From: Ruminococcus sp. UBA3855
GTDB taxonomy: Bacteria > Bacillota > Clostridia > Oscillospirales > Ruminococcaceae
Length of the DNA stretch: 10,242 nucleotides
Assembly: GCA_002392545.1 (NCBI GenBank)
Contig: DGHF01000025.1
Location: 1-10,242 of the forward strand
Reading direction: 5' to 3'
This document shows positions 7,007-10,242 of the stretch, piece by piece. The stretch's first letter is position 1, and each line of letters starts with the position of its first letter. The notes under the pieces were generated by a model that saw only the letters and a program-made list of their open reading frames with translations, was not told the DNA's origin and made no database searches. The position numbers and the translations under genes are program-made.

Positions 7007-7018
7007 GGGGGGGAGATT

Positions 7019-8539
7019 ATGAAACATTCTCTGAAAAAAATTCTCCCGATTGTGATAACTGCGGTCATGTCTGCTGTCTCTGCTGTCAATCTCACTGCAA
7101 AGGCAGATGAACATTATGACGTTTATAACTATGACCGCTGGGAAGAAGCAATTCCCTCACAGGCTGGATATATGGCGACCCGCTCTGTGAGCGGTGAAGA
7201 TTTGGGGGTGGGCGATTTTTCCGAACCTTCCGACATTTTCCGTGATGCCTATGACCAGTTCTTTATTGTGGACACTAAAAATAACAGAATTGTTGTCACT
7301 AATTCCGAAATGACAGAGGCGGTTATGGTCATGGAAGAATTTACCATGTCCGACGGCTCAACTACTACGCTGAAATCGCCCGAAGGGGTTTATGTTTCGC
7401 CTGAAACAGATTTGGTTTATATTGCTGATTATAATAATTCTCGTGTGCTTGTCTGCGATTATGATTGCAATGTCACAATGGAAATTAAAAAGCCTACGAC
7501 GGAATTATTTTCTCAGGAGCTGACTTTCTTACCTCAGAAAGTTCTTGCTGACAAAGCGGGAAATGTTTATATTGTACTCGGCAATATTACCACTGGTGCG
7601 GCAATGTTCAACAATGAGGGCGAATTTGTGGGGTATTATGGTGCGAATACCGTGGAAGCAACTTCTCAGGTCATTGCAAATTATTTCTGGAAATTGATTT
7701 CCACTGAAGAAATGCGCTCTCGTCAATCAAGAACTGTTCCTTCTGGTATTACCAGCTTTGACCTCGATGATGAAGGTTTCATTTATACTTGTACACAGTC
7801 TACCTCACAAAAGAAAGATACTGTCAAGAAATTGAATCCGGCTGGTACAAACCTCTTTTCCAGTCTCGAAACTTCATGGGGTGATATTCAATCTGTCTAT
7901 GATACTAATACTAATAAAAATTATCAATCTATGATTTGTGATATTGAAATTTCGGATGATGGGAATATTAACTGTCTGGATTTGACTTCCGGCAGGGTTT
8001 TTCAATATGACGAAGAAGGAAATCTGTTATTCATTTTTGGCTCGTCTGCTGACCAGTTAGGCGGTTTTACTGAAGTCACTGCTTTGGAATCGCTGGGGAA
8101 TGAAATTCTCGTTCTTGATACCAGAAAAAATACTGTCACCATTTTCGAAGAAACTGATTTCGGAGCGACTGTTCATAAAGCAACCGTTTTATATAATGGT
8201 GGTTACTATGAAGAAGCCCTTGACCCTTGGTTTGAGGTGCTCCAGTATGACGGAAACTATCGCCGTGCATTTCTCGGAATTTCGGCTGCATATCTCGTTC
8301 AGGGCAATTATGAAGGCTCTATGAAATATGCAAAGCTTGCTGATTCTCCTTACCGCTATAACAGGGCGTTCGAAGGCTATCGGACGGAATTTCTGAATGA
8401 ACATATGACTGCTATCACGATTATTGTCATTCTGTTAATTATTGGAATTTTTGCTTTGAGGGCATACCTCAAAAAACATTACAAGCCAAATGCTGAGTAT
8501 GATTTGACTCATGCAACACCAATCAGAGAGGAGGAATAA
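7019..8539 (+). CDS. Exported NHL-like beta-propeller / TPR protein with C-terminal membrane anchor
   Basis: Of 506 residues, 1-29 form a signal peptide (MKHSLKK, then a hydrophobic core, cut at AKA|DE). Residues about 65-375 look like NHL-type propeller blades, for example SEPSDIFRDAYDQFFIVDTKNNRI at 68-91 in two halves, SPEGVYVSPETDLVYIAD from 120 and a repeated NSRVLV strand. Residues about 385-455 contain two TPR-like helical hairpins (LYNGGYYEEALDPW and YLVQGNYEGSMKYAK). A single membrane segment lies at 464-481, followed by a basic tail RAYLKKHYK. The likely topology is propeller and TPR outside, tail inside. NHL propellers and TPRs usually bind proteins or ligands; no catalytic residues are evident. 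The gene starts 12 nt after the permease gene, behind a purine-rich site with a run of seven G. Its place in the operon suggests a surface scaffold or sensor for the importer, which is an inference. Confidence 0.85.
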   Translation: MKHSLKKILPIVITAVMSAVSAVNLTAKADEHYDVYNYDRWEEAIPSQAGYMATRSVSGEDLGVGDFSEPSDIFRDAYDQFFIVDTKNNRIVVTNSEMTEAVMVMEEFTMSDGSTTTLKSPEGVYVSPETDLVYIADYNNSRVLVCDYDCNVTMEIKKPTTELFSQELTFLPQKVLADKAGNVYIVLGNITTGAAMFNNEGEFVGYYGANTVEATSQVIANYFWKLISTEEMRSRQSRTVPSGITSFDLDDEGFIYTCTQSTSQKKDTVKKLNPAGTNLFSSLETSWGDIQSVYDTNTNKNYQSMICDIEISDDGNINCLDLTSGRVFQYDEEGNLLFIFGSSADQLGGFTEVTALESLGNEILVLDTRKNTVTIFEETDFGATVHKATVLYNGGYYEEALDPWFEVLQYDGNYRRAFLGISAAYLVQGNYEGSMKYAKLADSPYRYNRAFEGYRTEFLNEHMTAITIIVILLIIGIFALRAYLKKHYKPNAEYDLTHATPIREEE

Positions 8540-8562
8540 TGCGCTATGATGGATTTAACTGA
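8529..8562 (+). promoter_or_regulatory. Ribosome binding site and overlapping 7-codon mini-ORF at the YIP1 gene start
   Basis: AGGAGG at 8529-8534 sits within the last codons of the previous gene. The nearest ATG (8539) overlaps the TAA stop as TAATG but opens only MRYDGFN and a stop at 8560-8562. The long frame starts at ATG 8546, 11 nt from the site, with a second ATG at 8549. The mini-ORF therefore competes for the same site, or it may be ignored because it is only 4 nt away. Confidence 0.45.
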
Positions 8563-9175
8563 CCGTGAATGGGTGAAACATGCGATTACTCACCCTATGG
8601 AAGGTTTTGAAGATATGCGCTGGAAAAAAGCAGGTTCTATGAAAATTTCCTGTGTGATTATCCTGCTCTGGTTCGTAGCTTCCATTTTTGAAAAGCGGTT
8701 GTATGGGTTTCAGTTTCATGCAACATCTGACAAAATGTTCAATGTGGTTCCTTTCATTGTGCAGACGGTGATATTATTCCTGACGTGGGTCGTCGGGAAC
8801 TGGTCTATTTGTACACTGCTTGACGGTGAGGGACGTGTCAAAAATATTTTCATTTACAGTGCTTATGCGTTGATTCCTTACGTGGCAAGCCTTTATATTG
8901 AAGTATTCCTTTCTCATTTTCTGATACGGGATGAATCTGTATTCATAGAAGCTGTTTCCGTTATCGGGCTTTTGTGGAGTGTGGTGCTGGTATTTTCGGC
9001 GATTAAGTCCGTGCATCAATATTCATTCCTGAAGACCATTTTTGCAATTATGCTCACGATTGTAGCCATGCTGATAATGCTGTTTCTGCTGGTTTTGCTG
9101 TTGTCGCTGTTCCAGCAGGTGTATGTATTTATTTATTCCATTTATACAGAACTGGCTTATCGTTTCAAAGTGTAA
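8546..9175 (+). CDS. YIP1-family polytopic membrane protein
   Basis: This 209-residue protein has a short cytosolic N-terminus with HPMEGFEDMRWKK, then about five membrane segments (roughly 33-48, 67-91, 100-122, 132-155 and 165-192). Between the second and third is NWSICTLLDGEGRVKNIF, a conserved-looking loop of bacterial Yip1-domain proteins. The Yip1 fold is known from eukaryotic Golgi trafficking proteins; bacterial members have no settled function. YIP1 genes recur, as I recall, next to sugar permeases and DUF5696 genes in Firmicutes, so it may be a membrane partner of this importer. It sits 6 nt after the propeller gene and 12 nt before the next gene. The start choice (8546 or 8549) is uncertain by one codon. 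Confidence 0.85.
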   Translation: MMDLTDREWVKHAITHPMEGFEDMRWKKAGSMKISCVIILLWFVASIFEKRLYGFQFHATSDKMFNVVPFIVQTVILFLTWVVGNWSICTLLDGEGRVKNIFIYSAYALIPYVASLYIEVFLSHFLIRDESVFIEAVSVIGLLWSVVLVFSAIKSVHQYSFLKTIFAIMLTIVAMLIMLFLLVLLLSLFQQVYVFIYSIYTELAYRFKV

Positions 9176-9187
9176 GGCGGTGAAGAA

Positions 9188-10242
9188 ATGCGTATTACAA
9201 AAATGAAAAAAATACTTGCCCTGCTGTTGTCGGGGGCAATGATATTCTCCGGAATGGGTTCAGTTGTCATTGCTGACGAGGAAGAAGCTGTAGCAGATGA
9301 AGCCGTTGAAGAAGATTCTCAGGAAAATTCTGAGGAAGAGTCCTCCTCCGAAGAAGTCAATGTGGTTGAAGAAGAGGAAGAGGAATTTATGTCTTCTCCT
9401 GATGAGGTGGAGGCTTATTATGACTTTGTGGGTGAAGAGGATGATTTTAAAATTTACATCCAGCCCGACGATTACAAAGACCGCATTGAAGAGGGCATCA
9501 ACAAAACCGTCAAGGATGAGGACGAAGCCAAAGACCAGATTAAGGATATTCAAAAACACCTCAAACACGTAGAATTGGCTATGATTGATTCTGCTACCGG
9601 AAAATTGGTTGCAGAACTGGAAGAAATCGAACACGATAAGGAACAAACTATTTGGTTCAGCGAGGCAGGGCGGTTTCTGGTGTTCCTGAATGCGGATAAT
9701 ACCAAAGTCCTCAAAATTCGCTACCGTGTTTCTACTATCGACAGTGAATATTTATTCCTTACGAAAGACCAGCAAACCCTTGAACTTTATGCAACAGATT
9801 ATAAGTCCGTTCGGGCTACCATGCAGAATGTCTTTGAAAGTGATGCAAAAACTCTTTACAAGACAGAGGACGAAATGCAATGGGCTGTTCTGAATGCCGA
9901 TAAAGACGAAGTGGAAGTTTGTGTCAGACAAGTTGCTGAAAATGACAAAATGAAAATGTATTTCGATGAAGATACTTGTTTGATTGGTATTGAAAACAAG
10001 GAAAATAATTATACTTGGTGGTCTTCTCCTCTCAATGCAAGCCGTGACACAAGGGCAACAAAATTGCTTGTCACTGATTTGCAGTCCTCTGCTGTTCTCA
10101 CTTATGGCGACAGTTCGACACGTGGTATCACAAATCTCCGTTCCAGAAATGCTGCTGAGGTGACAGCGAAAGAAATTGAAAACGGCTTGCTGATTACTTA
10201 TGAGTTCAGCAAATGCGGTGTTACTATTCCCATTTCGTACAC
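9188..10242 (+). CDS. Exported DUF5696-like protein, 3' truncated by the window end
   Basis: The frame is open from ATG 9188 to the last base, giving 351 complete codons and no stop. Residues 1-29 are a signal peptide (MRITKMKK, LALLLSGAMIF core, cut VIA|DE), with no lipobox. Residues 30-75 are extremely acidic, including six consecutive Glu at 61-66. Residues about 95-130 are helical and charged. After a middle sandwich-like part, YTWWSSPLNASRD (from 275) and a later stretch ending FSKCGVTIPISY match my memory of the N-terminal half of DUF5696 proteins. Such an Asn/Trp-rich 'W-x-SP' start is also seen in beta-sandwich domains that precede glycosidase barrels, so an enzyme of glycan breakdown is one possible reading; the part that would tell lies outside. 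The ribosome binding site AAGGCGGTGA overlaps the YIP1 stop codon. Confidence 0.85.
   Translation, partial: MRITKMKKILALLLSGAMIFSGMGSVVIADEEEAVADEAVEEDSQENSEEESSSEEVNVVEEEEEEFMSSPDEVEAYYDFVGEEDDFKIYIQPDDYKDRIEEGINKTVKDEDEAKDQIKDIQKHLKHVELAMIDSATGKLVAELEEIEHDKEQTIWFSEAGRFLVFLNADNTKVLKIRYRVSTIDSEYLFLTKDQQTLELYATDYKSVRATMQNVFESDAKTLYKTEDEMQWAVLNADKDEVEVCVRQVAENDKMKMYFDEDTCLIGIENKENNYTWWSSPLNASRDTRATKLLVTDLQSSAVLTYGDSSTRGITNLRSRNAAEVTAKEIENGLLITYEFSKCGVTIPISY

Noticed and set aside
1..10242. CRISPR array, insertion sequence, tRNA or rRNA
   Set aside because: No spaced direct repeats, transposase, terminal inverted repeats or cloverleaf structures were seen on either strand.

Overview
The window looks like a low-to-moderate GC Gram-positive chromosome, most likely a gut or rumen Clostridia close to Ruminococcus/Oscillospiraceae. 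This rests on three things: a C-terminal type I dockerin on a secreted protein, a short clostridial 2[4Fe-4S] ferredoxin, and strong AGGAGG-type ribosome binding sites with consensus TTGACA/TATAAT promoters. The genus is an inference.

Layout. (1) Positions 1-1407 (+) hold the 3' part of a secreted protein: 17 uninterrupted hexapeptide repeats (left-handed beta-helix), a LamG-like sandwich, an acidic linker and a dockerin. It ends at an intrinsic terminator at 1471-1503. (2) Positions 1624-1794 (-) hold a 56-residue ferredoxin gene with its own promoter and a convergent terminator. (3) Positions 1795-2133 are a divergent, A-tract-rich intergenic region. It carries the ferredoxin promoter, a near-ideal forward promoter at 2025-2054 and a leader of about 73 nt with two hairpins. 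(4) From 2134 to the window end (+) runs a tightly spaced operon of six genes: a giant solute-binding protein with two N-terminal beta-sandwich modules, two sugar-type ABC permeases, an exported beta-propeller/TPR protein with a C-terminal membrane anchor, a YIP1-family membrane protein, and a DUF5696-like exported protein cut by the window edge. Intergenic gaps are 33, 16, 12, 6 and 12 nt.

How it may work together. The binding protein and permeases form a carbohydrate-type ABC importer with no ATPase in the window, so a shared MsmX-type ATPase or one encoded beyond the edge is likely. The other three genes are the least understood part: an outer-face propeller/TPR protein, a polytopic YIP1 protein and a large DUF5696 protein look like an accessory envelope module for capturing or processing a polymer or glycan. 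All three exported proteins of the operon have a predicted Ala|Asp-Glu signal peptidase site. The binding protein and the DUF5696 protein then carry very acidic linkers. The binding protein has no lipobox, so its retention at the surface is unexplained. Substrate and mechanism cannot be read from the sequence.
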